From JAKACA01 sp963769255 (GTDB lineage: Bacteria > Actinomycetota > Acidimicrobiia > Acidimicrobiales > Bog-793), in assembly GCA_963769255.1 (NCBI GenBank), contig CAVYKV010000002.1, positions 310,001 through 374,000 on the forward strand: a stretch of 64,000 nucleotides of DNA. The letters run 5' to 3'. The position numbers and the translations under genes are program-made. Of this stretch, positions 16,549 through 26,103 are shown in pieces (the first letter of the stretch is position 1; each line of letters opens with the position of its first letter). The notes below the pieces were generated by a model that saw only the letters and a program-made list of their open reading frames with translations, was not told where the DNA came from and searched no databases.

Positions 16549-17943
16549 ATGGGGAACAGAAACGGTGCCGCCAAATCCAGAAAGTGGTCGCTCATCGTGA
16601 TCGGTGCGGCGACCGCGCTGACGGTTGTCATCGTGCTGCCACAAGCCGCCTTCGCCGGCACACGGGCGAGCACGGTCGGCGGCCGGCCTCTCGAGGCCCG
16701 TGGCTCAGCCGTCAGGTCGCTGCACCCTCTGCTCGCACTCCCCGGAGCCGTCACGACCGCACGAGACCAGCTTGGCGGTCTTCGCCCTGCGATCGTGAGC
16801 CCGGGTTCGACCACCAGCCAGCTCGACGGTGCGGTCTGTACCTCCTCATCGAATTGCTGGGCTGTCGGGAGCTACAACAACACCGACGGCGCCACCCTGA
16901 ACCAGATTCTCCACTGGAACGGCGTCAAGTGGAGCCAGGTCGCCACCCCCGATCCAGCTGGCACGACCGCCTCAACCGACGACAACGAGCTGGAGCGCGT
17001 GACCTGCGTGTCGGCTTTGGATTGCTGGTCCGTCGGCGACACGAGCACCTCGCCCGGACCGAGGCTCAATCAGATCCTGCATTGGGACGGGGGGTCCTGG
17101 ACGGAGAGCACAGCGCCGAGTCCCGGGGGCACCGGCAGCGGTGACCGGAGCGACCTGATCGACGTTACGTGTGTCTCGGCGAGCAAGTGCTTCGCCGCGG
17201 GCTACTACGACAACGCAGCGGGAGGCGGTCTCGACGAGATCCTCGAGTGGAGCGGCAGCCACTGGTCGGTGATGTCGACCCCGCAGCCCGGAGGAAGCTC
17301 GGCACAGGCCGTGAACGAGCTGATCGGGATCACGTGCTACTCCGCCAGCGAGTGCTGGGCGGTGGGCGCCTACGGCAACAGCTCGGGGGCGGAGCTCAAT
17401 GAGATCCTCAAGTGGAACGGAACGAAGTGGAGCACGTCCCAGGTGGCCGATCTGGGTACTGACTACGCCGGCGCCGAGAACGTCTTCTTCGACGTTCGCT
17501 GCATGGCGGCAAACGACTGCTTGGCAGTCGGTGGCTACCTCCGGTACACCACCGCTGAGGGGATCTACAACGAGGTGGCTCAGTGGAACGGAAAGACCTG
17601 GACGCAGAGCAAAGTACTGAGCCCCGGGATCTTCGACCAGCAGACCGGATCGGTGCTCGAGAGCCTGGAATGCACCTCGTCAACGAACTGCTGGGCCGTT
17701 GGTGAGTATGAGGACGTCGACAGCGCCGAGGTGAACCAGGCACTGCAATGGAACGGGAGCAGCTGGTCGCTAGCGTCGACTCCGAACCCAGGCGGCTACT
17801 CGAGCAGCAGCGACGTCAGCGCGCTGGTCGCTGTTGCCTGCTCGGCTGCGACGAGGTGTTGGGCGGTGGGGTACTACTCGGCGCTTTCCGACACATTGAA
17901 CGCGGCGTTCCATTGGAACGGCGCCGCCTGGTTCGAAGCTTGA
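16549..17943 (+). CDS. Secreted seven-repeat protein, predicted beta-propeller
   Basis: The 464-residue protein has a Sec signal peptide (basic start, hydrophobic core, cleavage near AFA-G). Seven repeats of about 55-60 residues follow, each with two Cys about five residues apart, then (W/F/L)(A/S)VG, and then L/V-N-x-I/A-L-x-W-x-G-x-x-W. Seven repeats of this length fit a seven-bladed propeller with one Cys pair per blade. There is no catalytic motif or cell-wall anchor. The start is ATG 16549 after AGGAGG. A strong terminator hairpin follows at 17960. Role unknown; binding of a surface ligand is a guess. Confidence 0.72.
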   Translation: MGNRNGAAKSRKWSLIVIGAATALTVVIVLPQAAFAGTRASTVGGRPLEARGSAVRSLHPLLALPGAVTTARDQLGGLRPAIVSPGSTTSQLDGAVCTSSSNCWAVGSYNNTDGATLNQILHWNGVKWSQVATPDPAGTTASTDDNELERVTCVSALDCWSVGDTSTSPGPRLNQILHWDGGSWTESTAPSPGGTGSGDRSDLIDVTCVSASKCFAAGYYDNAAGGGLDEILEWSGSHWSVMSTPQPGGSSAQAVNELIGITCYSASECWAVGAYGNSSGAELNEILKWNGTKWSTSQVADLGTDYAGAENVFFDVRCMAANDCLAVGGYLRYTTAEGIYNEVAQWNGKTWTQSKVLSPGIFDQQTGSVLESLECTSSTNCWAVGEYEDVDSAEVNQALQWNGSSWSLASTPNPGGYSSSSDVSALVAVACSAATRCWAVGYYSALSDTLNAAFHWNGAAWFEA

Positions 17944-17959
17944 TCCCTCGATCGTCGGC

Positions 17960-17991
17960 CCTGGGGGCGGGTTGATCAGCCCGCCCCCAGG
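17960..17991 (+). terminator. Strong GC hairpin after the propeller gene
   Basis: CCTGGGGGCGGG (17960-17971) and its perfect complement CCCGCCCCCAGG (17980-17991) flank an 8-base loop. No T-tract follows. Located 17 bases after the stop codon at 17943. Confidence 0.75.
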
Positions 17992-18009
17992 CTCGTCGGA
18001 GCTCTCGGC

Positions 18010-18304
18010 TTGATCGTCCGCTACGGCCTCGATGCTCTCGGGCTCCATCGCATTGAGCTCTCCCGTGTACGCCTTCAATCCACGCGCAGTGTGGGTATAC
18101 GAGAAGGCGGGGTTTCGGGTGGAAGGCGTTGCGAAGCAGGCGTTGCGATGGGACGGCGGATGGATCGATGCGATCCACATGTCCGTCCTCGATACATATG
18201 CTGGGCCGCCAAACATCCGCGCCGGCGAAGCCCGCCTCGGTGGCGGCGTGGTGACCGTGACGGCGAGCCGACGTCTAGGCCGGAGTGGAGCGAAGGACCG
18301 ATGA
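18010..18304 (+). pseudogene. Remnant of a GNAT (RimJ/RimL-type) acetyltransferase
   Basis: One frame encodes YGLDALGLHRIEL and the next, after about 18065, encodes YAFNPRAVWVYEKAGFRVEG and WDGGWIDAIHMSVL. Joined, these are the C-terminal half of a GNAT acetyltransferase (acetyl-CoA loop N-x2-A-x3-YEK-x-GF). A one-base insertion in CTCTCCCGTG separates them, and the N-terminal half is missing. The gene is therefore dead, cut off upstream at the terminator. Confidence 0.65.
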
Positions 18305-19900
18305 CGCTCCGAGATGCTTGCCGCTCGCGTCGAGCGCCTCCGCTCGGAACCAAGGCGAGGCCGAGGAGGACGATCCGGAGACCCTGACGGCCGTGGTGGT
18401 CTCGAAACCCGTGCGAGCCACCGTCCTCAGCGGAGCGAGGCTCCCCGTGGAGTCACCCCCCCACAACCGCCACGACGCGATCTCCGTGGCACCGTTCCAG
18501 CTCACGTAGACGTCCCAGACGTCCAACGTCGCGCCCGCCGGCCTCACGACGAGAGCGAGCTCGCTCGGCGGTGGATCACCGGTCCAGTCCGACACGTAGG
18601 AGCGATAGCTGAACCAGCCGGCTGGGAACCGGCCATCGAGCACGATGGGAGCCTGCGTCGCCTCGCCCGGCGAGCCGAAGCCGGAGAAGTACGGCATGCC
18701 TCCGCCCCAGCCCACGAAATATCCGCCATTGGGGAGGAGCTGCGTGTTGCCCATGAACCCTGCTTCGTTGGCGGCGATGGCGGTGTCCGTGTGAGTGCAT
18801 TCGTGACTCAGCGTCGCCTGGCGCCCTTCGGGACGAAGCGCGAGCCTGAGGCCCCGCGATTGGGGATCGCCGCGGTCCCGCTCGATGGGATCGGAAGCGT
18901 CGTCGAAGAGCGTGATTCCCGACCCATCGCTCAAGGGCCGGGCGTCGTGCTGCCACCAGAACCGGGTCCGGTCGGTCATCTCGAAGTCGGAGCGCTTGCC
19001 TCCCAGCCGCCACACGATGTCGCCGGTCCGACGGGCGATCCGGTAGACGGCGCAGGTGTTTCGAGCGGACACGAGAAGATCTCGCTCCGGACCGGGCCAG
19101 AGAGCGATCGAGTTGATGTGGAAGTAGTCCCAGGGCTGACCGGGCGCGGGACGTCCGACGTAGGTCTCGGCCACCCCGACGTGTGAACGGCCGAGCGAAC
19201 CCCACTTGTACACGACGTCGCCGGAGGCGAGGTCCACCTCGAAGGCGACACCCTGGAACACGAGCTTGCCCTCGTCGTGGGTGAGGTCGTAGGCGGTGAA
19301 CAAGGCGGTGCCCTCGGGCGTGATGAGGAACTCGTGCAGATCCCCGCGCAACCCGTTCGCACCCTCGACGGAGGCCACCTCCTTGTACGAGCCATCGACA
19401 ACGGTGTAACCACCCTCGCCGTAGGTCGGGCCTGTCTTGCCTGACCACCACGTCAAGACGGGTTCACCGCGATAGGTCTGCGGCGTGAGGTTGAACACCG
19501 CCGGCACCGTCGACGGGCGGAACCAGACGAGGTTCCCGGCCAGGTCGAGGATCATCGGGCCCTCCTGAGCCTTGCCAGGGTTGGCCAGGCTGCGAGGTGC
19601 GACGAAGATGTATCGGGCGGTGCCGGCGATCGCAGCGAAGGCCTCGGAGCCCCCCACGGACACCTTGGGCGGCGAGAGGTCAGGACGTGACACGAACGAT
19701 TGCGTACCAACGGGGGCCGCCGCAGGGAGTGGACGGGCCTCGATGGACCTTCGGGACCGCACTACGGGTGATGCCGGCGGGCGGGCGCTCGACGCCTCAG
19801 CAGTGCAACCTCCCAGGAGTGACGCTGTCACCGCCAGTTTGAAGAGCCCTCGTCGGCTCAGCGTGGTTGGCCGTTCCTGCTCCCCGGTCGCGCTGTTCAC
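18275..19900 (-). CDS. Arylsulfotransferase (ASST)-like secreted lipoprotein
   Basis: The protein is about 541 residues. The N-terminus has a twin-arginine and lipobox pattern (LSRRGLFKLAVTASLLGGC), so it is probably exported by Tat and lipidated. The rest carries ASST-type repeats: GPMILDLAGNLVWF, DLHEFLITPEGTAL, VDLASGDVVYKWGS, DYFHINSIALWP, RTGDIVWRLGG and NTQLLPNGGYFVGWG, with His residues as in propeller arylsulfotransferases. The true substrate is unknown. The GTG start at 19900 gives a sensible signal peptide; an in-frame ATG at 19993 would add 31 residues. A 10-bp palindrome GATACGTATC lies at 19911-19920 upstream. Confidence 0.75.
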   Translation of the reverse strand: MNSATGEQERPTTLSRRGLFKLAVTASLLGGCTAEASSARPPASPVVRSRRSIEARPLPAAAPVGTQSFVSRPDLSPPKVSVGGSEAFAAIAGTARYIFVAPRSLANPGKAQEGPMILDLAGNLVWFRPSTVPAVFNLTPQTYRGEPVLTWWSGKTGPTYGEGGYTVVDGSYKEVASVEGANGLRGDLHEFLITPEGTALFTAYDLTHDEGKLVFQGVAFEVDLASGDVVYKWGSLGRSHVGVAETYVGRPAPGQPWDYFHINSIALWPGPERDLLVSARNTCAVYRIARRTGDIVWRLGGKRSDFEMTDRTRFWWQHDARPLSDGSGITLFDDASDPIERDRGDPQSRGLRLALRPEGRQATLSHECTHTDTAIAANEAGFMGNTQLLPNGGYFVGWGGGMPYFSGFGSPGEATQAPIVLDGRFPAGWFSYRSYVSDWTGDPPPSELALVVRPAGATLDVWDVYVSWNGATEIASWRLWGGDSTGSLAPLRTVARTGFETTTAVRVSGSSSSASPWFRAEALDASGKHLGASSVLRSTPA

Positions 19901-20140
19901 GAGAACAAACGATACGTATCGCGGCTGGGAACTTGCTGGGGTCAGATCGGCGGCGACAAACCAGGGACACCTGCGCTCATCCGTCGTCGGCATGCTGGTG
20001 CTGGTCGTTACGCCTCAGGCATAGCGCGGACCCGGTCGAGTCGATCGTCGTCCTCGAGCACAGAGGCTTGCCTCTCTTGGGCTTCGATCGACGCTCCTAC
20101 GGATTCACATCCCGCAGACGTGGACGTCCGCTCAGCGTCC

Positions 20141-20290
20141 TCAGGACGCGTGCAACCGAACCGCTTCGACGAGGCTGTCAATGTCGGTGGAGCTGTCAGC
20201 GAACACCCGGTCCGCCGACATGTCGCGAAGCGGGGCGTGGGCGAGAAGGACCCGGTAGCCGGCCCTTTCAGCCCACGGCTCGACCCCACT
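20141..20290 (-). other. Unassigned coding-like remnant
   Basis: The minus strand reads MSGVEPWAERAGYRVLLAHA and, after LRDMSADRVF, a short acidic-to-helical end with a stop at 20141. It looks like the C-terminal end of a soluble protein, but I cannot name the family. The surrounding 19901-20315 stretch holds no complete gene, only short open frames, and seems to be decayed DNA between the ASST gene and the next remnant. Confidence 0.25.
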
Positions 20291-20315
20291 CATGAGACGG
20301 CTGAAGGGTCGTGCT

Positions 20316-20861
20316 CTACCCCCGAATCTGATACGAGTACGGGATGGCGGCAACGGTGTTGGCATTGGGGACCAGGCCGCCAAGCAGGAACAGGCTGTCG
20401 TCGTCCAGGTAGAGGACGCCCGACACGTGGGTGCCCGGGGCCCCGCTCGGGGCGATGATGACCGGGATGGTGGCGCTCTGGCCCGGCTGCACCACGACCG
20501 GGCTCACCGTGAGAGGCGCCCCGATCGATGCCTGCCACAGGTCACCAGTGTCGGACGTCACGGCCGGGTCGAAGGCTTCGGTCGTCGCCGCCATGGCAGT
20601 CACGGTCGGCTCCGTGGAGGCACTGCTCGTCCCGAACGGCCCGACGACGCTCGGCAGGACCGACCATTCACCCGCCGTGACCGGATCGCCGGTCACGGTG
20701 GCACTCACCGAGAGACCCTGAGTAGACGCCACGTCCGGATCGCCGGTCGGGCTGCTCATGTCGAACTCGATCGGCTCGGTGCCGCTCGTCGTGGCCGAGC
20801 CGGTGATCGACGTCGTCTCGCTGGGCACCAGGAACTCGGGGAAATTGTCCGAGAACGTCAA
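20316..20861 (-). pseudogene. C-terminal fragment of a secreted protein (possibly protease tail)
   Basis: The 181 codons lack a signal peptide and a good start; an in-frame stop lies a few codons upstream of the TTG. The sequence is Ser/Thr/Pro-rich and ends with VVVQPGQSATIPVIIAPSG, VSGVLYLDD and PYSYQIRG, the pattern of a fibronectin-like C-terminal domain found after secreted subtilase-type proteases. The catalytic part is missing, so it is called a fragment. The 307 bases upstream (20862-21168) show nothing I can support. Confidence 0.45.
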
Positions 20862-21168
20862 GGGCCCCGCCTTGAGTCACCCACCCGGACACTAACCCCT
20901 CACCTCCCACTTCGCGCAAGAGGTAAGCGCGGAATTGTCTCGGGACGGCCTGGTACAGACACGGTCCTCGTGGTCGACTACGACCAACACGAGCCGGCCG
21001 GCGTTTCGCGCGCACCCCCTGAACCTTCGACAACGTCCTTCTTGTGTTGTCCCGAGGGAGGTCCGCGAGCACCCACGTTCGTCGGGTACTGCTTCGTCGT
21101 TGTGGCTGGCGAGGACTTCGGGAGGTTGAACCTGCTCGACTGACTCCGAAGGCCGGACGACTACTGCG

Positions 21169-22110
21169 GTGCCTTCACTGGCGTGTCAGCCTGTTGCGGT
21201 GCGAGTTCATCCCGTGATCGAGGACGCTGCGACGGTGGTGAGTGCTGTCGCCGAGTCAGTCGGCCAGCCGCTGTCCTTACACAGCGAGTTGGACGTCGAC
21301 GTCTACCGCCTGCGCTGCACCGGTAACGGACACGAGGGGTCTGACCTCGTCGCGCGCGTGTTCGGCCCAGGCGTTGCGCGCGCGACGGTGGACGCCGCCG
21401 CGCACGTTCTGCAGAGACTGGCAGGCACGCGGTTCCCGGCCGAACGCTGCCCCACCGATCCGGTGCTTGCGCTCGGAGGCGACCGGCATGTGCTCGTCAC
21501 CGAGTACGTCGAGCTGTCACCGGCTCCCGGTCCGGGTTTCGTCCTGGCCTGGTGCGCGGGGCTGCTCAGCCGACTCGCCACCCGATCCGCACAGGACTTG
21601 CCCGCCGGCGGTGGCTGGCACCGGCTCGGCCCGACTCCGGCGCGCGAGATCGACCAGGCACTCGCCCTTGGTGGCGAGGTCGGACCTTCGGTCGCCGAGC
21701 TTGTCGACACCCTGGCCGAGGCCGACGACGGCGCCGAACTGCCCGAGGCGCTGATCCACGCCGATCTCACACCCCCGAACGCCGTCCCGCAGGGCGACCA
21801 AGCCCCGGTGATCATCGACTGGATCGGGTTGGGCGCGGTCCGAGAATCTGGCCGCTGGCCTTCTTGCTGTACGTGGCGGGGTCCCATAGGCGCTCCCCGG
21901 GCGTTGGACCGCTACGCGAGCTCGGTCCCGCTGTCAGAGGAGGAACGCGCCCGGCTGCCGGCAGTCATGATCGCCCGGCCGCTGACCCTCGCCCTGTGGG
22001 CGGTCGCGCACGAGCGCATGACGGCGCCCCAGGCAATCACCCGGTACCGCGCTCACCGCGGCCGTGTCGAAGCGATCACCGCGGCGGTGAACGGTCCTGA
22101 TCGGGTCTGA
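21169..22110 (+). pseudogene. Aminoglycoside-phosphotransferase-like kinase with an internal out-of-frame segment
   Basis: The 313-codon frame has the kinase brackets HADLTPPN (catalytic loop) and VIIDWIG (Mg-binding Asp). Between about 21834 and 21905 the frame encodes an unlikely, Cys/Trp-rich stretch, while the next frame encodes GPRIWPLAFLLYVAGSHRR, which is what this family has after the DW motif. The original frame resumes at DRYASSV. Two compensating indels thus replace about 23 residues in a helix of the C-lobe. The start (GTG 21169 or GTG 21199) is uncertain. The gene may be inactive, or this may be a sequencing artefact. Confidence 0.55.
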
Positions 22111-22536
22111 CGATCGCACGACTCGCCACATGACAATCGGCTGCCCGCCGAGCGCTCGGTCGAATCGCACCCACGGCAGGGCAGAAGTTCGTAGTCGGGC
22201 ACGCCACCCTCTCCGACCGACTGTCAGCGGAACCCGTCGGAGGGAGAGCCATCGCTACCCAAGTGGTCGTCGGCGTATTCCTTTGTGCTGGACGGGGCGA
22301 CGGCGCTGGAGCGGGCAACGGGACCGAGCGCGCGTTCTCAGCGTGGAAAATCAGATCAGGTCACCTCCCCTGCCTGGCTCGATGGCGCGTTCATCCTGGT
22401 AGCGGTTCTGCGGAGTCGGTTCGAGACGGCCGGTTGGGCCAACTCTCCCACCGTCGTTGCACAGATGGTGCACGCCGATGCACCGGTCCTTCGGTCGGAC
22501 CGTGACGCGTGTGCTCCGACCTCGCACAGGCGTCCA

Positions 22537-22926
22537 GCGCTAGTCATCATCGAGGAGCCGTCCAGCCTCGCCGCCGCTCGCCTTTGGGACGAGGCCGACC
22601 GCGTGGTGTCTTCGAGGCTGGTGTATGCAGAGGGCCGCGCTGCCCTCGCCATGGCGCGTCGCTTGGACCGAGTAGGCGACGATGAGCTGCGAGCTTCGGT
22701 CGAGGACTTCGATTCGCTCTACCAGCAGCTCGACATTGTGGAGATCACCGAGGGTCTCGTTCGAGACGCCGGGTCGTTGGCTGGGCAGTTCGCCCTTCGC
22801 GCCTACGATGCCGTGCACCTTGCTTCAGCACAGCTGGTTCACGATCTCGGCATGGTGCTCGCTGCCGGCGACCACAACCTCGTCAAGGCCGCCCAGGCAC
22901 TCGGAATCGCCACCTCTAACGTATAG
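22537..22926 (+). pseudogene. N-terminally truncated PIN-domain (VapC-like) toxin
   Basis: From about 22537 the frame reads ALVIIEEPSSLAAARLWDEA, SSRLVYAEGRAAL, then YDAVHLASA and AAGDHNLVKAA, matching a VapC PIN domain from after strand 1 to the end. The first strand with the invariant Asp (DTSA) is missing; upstream residues are not family-like. Three of four acidic residues remain. No antitoxin was found upstream. It is best read as a dead toxin. The next 290 bases, up to 23218, are non-coding as far as I can see. Confidence 0.55.
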
Positions 22927-23218
22927 GGTCAGCCCTCCTGTGGTCTGCTTTTGGTGGTACCCCATGCTGAAGTTTCGCTTCACCGCGTCACCGATCCGAC
23001 GCCGTCGAGGACATGCGCTCGGCGGTGCGGGACGTCGTCGATAGTGGGGGGCCTTCAGCGCGACCAGCCACGTTGGCGCGCTGATCTGTCCGTGACCCGA
23101 CTGCGTCGAATGCCCCATACGCCACAGTCGACGTGGAGTGAGCTCGCCCATAACGCCGGGACCGGGAGATGGGTCCTCGCGAAGGCACAGCCAAGCCGCG
23201 AAGGCCAGACTGGTGTCC

Positions 23219-24001
23219 ATGACGGCGCCGGACGCCGAGCGCTTCGACGCACTCGCTCCCATCTACGACCAGGTTGTGCCCTTTTTTCGCCTACTGGGTG
23301 ATCGGCTCGTGCAGTGGACGGAACCCACGCCCGGACAACGAGTGCTCGACCTTGGTGCAGGCCGGGGCGCAGTGTCGAGCGCCCTCTCCCGGTGGATGGG
23401 ACCAGCGGCCGACATCGTGGCTGGTGATGTATCCACGCAGATGCTGGCCGAACTTCGCGCCCTGGCGTTGCCCAGCGTCACCGTGAAGTACCTCGATGCG
23501 ACGGCGATTGACGAGCCAGACGGCTCGTTTGACGTCGTGTTCAGCGCCTTCGTATTGCATTTCCTCGCCGACCCGGCCCGGGCGCTCGCCGAGGTGGCGA
23601 GGGTCTTACGACCGTCGGGGACTTTTGTCATGTCCATCCCTGGCCCAGGCGACAACGAGGGCTGGTGGGTTGCCTACGGCCAGATACTCGACGAGTTTCG
23701 CGAACGCGCCCAGTTCCCCAAGGCGACGCCGCCACCCAGGGACCAATGGGAGGAAGTGGCGGTCGCCGCCGGGCTCAGGGTGGTGGACAGAACGACGGTG
23801 GAGGTGTGCATGGCTCTGGATGGACCCGAGCAGCATTGGGACTGGCTCTCGGCTCACGCTCACCGAGGTCTTTACAACGCCCTTGATGGGCCGGCCCAGG
23901 AGGAGTTCCGCGACCGAGTGCTCGAGTCATTGCGAACCGAACACCCGACGGGCGGCACTCAGCTGTTGACGAACGCCGACTTCTATCGGATGGCCAATTG
24001 A
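23219..24001 (+). CDS. SAM-dependent class I methyltransferase
   Basis: The 260-residue protein has the class I Rossmann motifs in order: VLDLGAGRGAVSSAL (motif I), DIVAGDVSTQML (acidic end of strand 2), YLDATAIDEPDGSFDVVFSAFVLHF (post I/II), and ARVLRPSGTFVMSIPG (motif III). It resembles ubiquinone/menaquinone-type and small-molecule methyltransferases; the substrate is unknown. ATG 23219 is chosen because MTAPDAERFDALAPIYD begins the typical first helix. Its 3' end overlaps the truncated vapC on the other strand by 19 bases. Confidence 0.78.
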   Translation: MTAPDAERFDALAPIYDQVVPFFRLLGDRLVQWTEPTPGQRVLDLGAGRGAVSSALSRWMGPAADIVAGDVSTQMLAELRALALPSVTVKYLDATAIDEPDGSFDVVFSAFVLHFLADPARALAEVARVLRPSGTFVMSIPGPGDNEGWWVAYGQILDEFRERAQFPKATPPPRDQWEEVAVAAGLRVVDRTTVEVCMALDGPEQHWDWLSAHAHRGLYNALDGPAQEEFRDRVLESLRTEHPTGGTQLLTNADFYRMAN

Positions 24002-24240
24002 CCCAGAGCCTCGCCTGCGCACGAGGAGGCCACGCGCTCCGCAGGGGGCCGCCCCCGAAGGCGCACCAACTCGCTGCGCCCCAATGATGGGTCCTCGATC
24101 AGCCAGGAGCCTTCCACGATCACCGGCGTCGGCACCACAAGGGCTGCGGGGTTGGCGGCGAGGAGTTCGTCGCAGCGGTCGTGATCGGCATCGCTGGCGT
24201 CGGCCACCGCCAGGATGACGCCGGTGTCGACGATGATCAC
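23983..24240 (-). pseudogene. C-terminally truncated VapC-like PIN toxin
   Basis: The 85-residue frame begins IIVDTGVILAVADASDADH with the first catalytic Asp and keeps the Glu of VIVEGSWLIED, but ends after SELVRLRGRPPAERV. A full PIN toxin is about 130 residues and needs one or two further Asp residues, absent here. Its end runs into the 3' end of the methyltransferase gene, suggesting deletion by rearrangement. It follows the antitoxin gene by 12 bases, the normal vapBC order. Confidence 0.6.
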
Positions 24241-24252
24241 CGGGCTTGTCGG

Positions 24253-24486
24253 TCAGATGTCGCGGGCGCTCTTACCCGCGAAGTGATCGGCGATCAACTC
24301 GTCGGCCTCGGCACCACCACGAGCCTTTCCCGAGGATCCGATCGCCGAGAAGCTGGGGCGTAGACGGGGCAGCAGTTGCGCCTCGATCGCTTCGAGAGCG
24401 ACCTGCTCAGGACTCTGATGGCGCGCCGCGGCCACCTCCTCGATCCGACGGGCCAGCTCTTCGGGAAGATGAACGGTGAGCGACAC
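24253..24486 (-). CDS. VapB-like antitoxin
   Basis: The 77-residue protein starts SLTVHLPEELARRIEEVAAA, a ribbon-helix-helix-like start, followed by SPEQVALEAIEAQLL and a disordered C-terminal tail that would bind the toxin. It is located directly upstream of the truncated PIN toxin. Since the toxin is broken, the antitoxin may be an orphan repressor. The start codon is GTG 24486. Confidence 0.65.
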   Translation of the reverse strand: MSLTVHLPEELARRIEEVAAARHQSPEQVALEAIEAQLLPRLRPSFSAIGSSGKARGGAEADELIADHFAGKSARDI

Positions 24487-24655
24487 GCCACAAGGTTACG
24501 ACGCAGGTGTATCGCGTCGACAAGGTTCGTTCGCTGGCGTCGCCACCCTCGTCATGCGCTCCGATAGCTGGGCTAGCCCGATGAGCGTAAATTCTCCTGT
24601 TCAGATTCGGACAAGACGACCAGGCGAGGGACGCTCGTATGGGCAAGCTGGGGCC

Positions 24656-26092
24656 ATGCGAAACGACCCCTCGTGGGGTGACGCCGGCGCGTCGATCGAG
24701 GCCCTGCGTCCCGGACGACGCGACACTCCAGCCAGGCCAACGAAGTCTCCGAGACAGCACCTCCCCGGGGGCCCGACAGCGGACCGTCTCCGCCTCCATG
24801 AGTCTGTGTCTCGACCCGACAGCGCGGGCCGCAATCGCGCCGCCGCCCTCGAGGGAATCCACTGGCCGTCCTGGCGGCGCCATCGCTCCTACGTGCGCGC
24901 CCAGCGGGAACGCCGGCGTGCCCGACGGACGTGGCCGGGGCGACACCCGAAGACCTCAGTTCTGTTGGTCCTGCTGCTCCTGCTGACACCGGTCTGGATC
25001 TCTCTTGGGAGCGCTTTGACGAACCCCGCCCTTGGTCTCGGCGTGTCCGCTCGTGCTGCCGAGTGGCTCCGCGATCACGGCGGCAGCTCGATCGTCGTAT
25101 CGATCGAGAACTGGTGGTATTCGCACCACCCGCCTGCCGTCGGAGGCAAGCCCGCCGCCGATGCCATTCCCCACCAACACTCCATCGCCGCGGCTCCCGC
25201 CCACGCAGGTCCGTCTGCTCACCTCCCGGTACCAGCAGCGCTCGTGCCCTTCGCCCGCCCGCCCCTCGCCGGCGAGGGCAAGTGGGTCGCGGCCGGGCGC
25301 CCCGTCGACGGACTTCCCGCCGTCTATACGACCTTCATGCGCCCCGACGCCGTTCACACAAGCGTCGTAGACGGCGTCGCCTGGATGGATACGAAGTTGC
25401 TCTCGGCCACGCTCTACTCGGGCAGCTACATCCCGGGTGGCGGCCCTTACCGCTACACAGCGCCTATCCAGCCGGCCGCCGCCAGGACACTCGTCGCCGC
25501 CTTCAACGCCGGCTTCCGCATGCAGGACGCCAACGGCGGCTATTTCACGCAGGGACAGACCATCCTCCCGCTTCGCTCGGGCGCCGCCTCCTTCGTCATC
25601 TACACGAATGGCACCGTGAACATCGGTGCTTGGGGCAGCGACGTCGCGATGAACTCTCAGGTCGAGGCGGTCCGCCAGAACCTCGTGCTCCTCGTCGACC
25701 ACGGCAACCCCGTGGCGGGCTTGAGTGCGAACGACACGACGAAGTGGGGAGCGACGCTCGGCAACCAGGTCTACGTCTCCCGTTCCGGCATCGGCATTAC
25801 CGCCGATGGGGCCCTCGTCTACGTGGGAGGCCCGAATCTCAACATCACCGACCTCGCCAACCTCCTCGTCAGGGCGGGGGCGGTCCGGGCGATGGAGCTC
25901 GACATCAACACGGACTGGGTCAACTTCGCCACCTTCGACCCGTCGACACCGCAGGGCCTCGCGTCGCCGGCCAACAGTACGGATCTCCTGCCGCTGGCCG
26001 ACATGTCGGGACCTGCCAGCCGCTACTTCGAGACGTGGTGGGCACGGGACTTCTTCACGATGTCGGTGCGGGCGGTCCCGGCGGGCGCCTGA
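24656..26092 (+). CDS. Membrane-anchored phosphodiester glycosidase (NAGPA-type domain)
   Basis: The protein is about 478 residues. An Arg-rich cytoplasmic N-terminus is followed by one transmembrane helix (SVLLVLLLLLTPVWISLGSA). The C-terminal 270 residues form a phosphodiester-glycosidase (NAGPA, PF09992-type) domain: LVAAFNAGFRM, GGYFTQGQTILPL, VRQNLVLLVD, VGGPNLNITDLA and MELDINTDWVNF. The domain cleaves sugar-phosphate diesters such as GlcNAc-1-P-mannose in animals. It shares long motifs with the lipoprotein paralog at 34777, and the two bracket the DPA-synthesis operon, so a role in envelope sugar-phosphate remodelling is inferred. The start is uncertain. Confidence 0.75.
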   Translation: MRNDPSWGDAGASIEALRPGRRDTPARPTKSPRQHLPGGPTADRLRLHESVSRPDSAGRNRAAALEGIHWPSWRRHRSYVRAQRERRRARRTWPGRHPKTSVLLVLLLLLTPVWISLGSALTNPALGLGVSARAAEWLRDHGGSSIVVSIENWWYSHHPPAVGGKPAADAIPHQHSIAAAPAHAGPSAHLPVPAALVPFARPPLAGEGKWVAAGRPVDGLPAVYTTFMRPDAVHTSVVDGVAWMDTKLLSATLYSGSYIPGGGPYRYTAPIQPAAARTLVAAFNAGFRMQDANGGYFTQGQTILPLRSGAASFVIYTNGTVNIGAWGSDVAMNSQVEAVRQNLVLLVDHGNPVAGLSANDTTKWGATLGNQVYVSRSGIGITADGALVYVGGPNLNITDLANLLVRAGAVRAMELDINTDWVNFATFDPSTPQGLASPANSTDLLPLADMSGPASRYFETWWARDFFTMSVRAVPAGA

Positions 26093-26103
26093 GCCTCGCC
26101 CGG

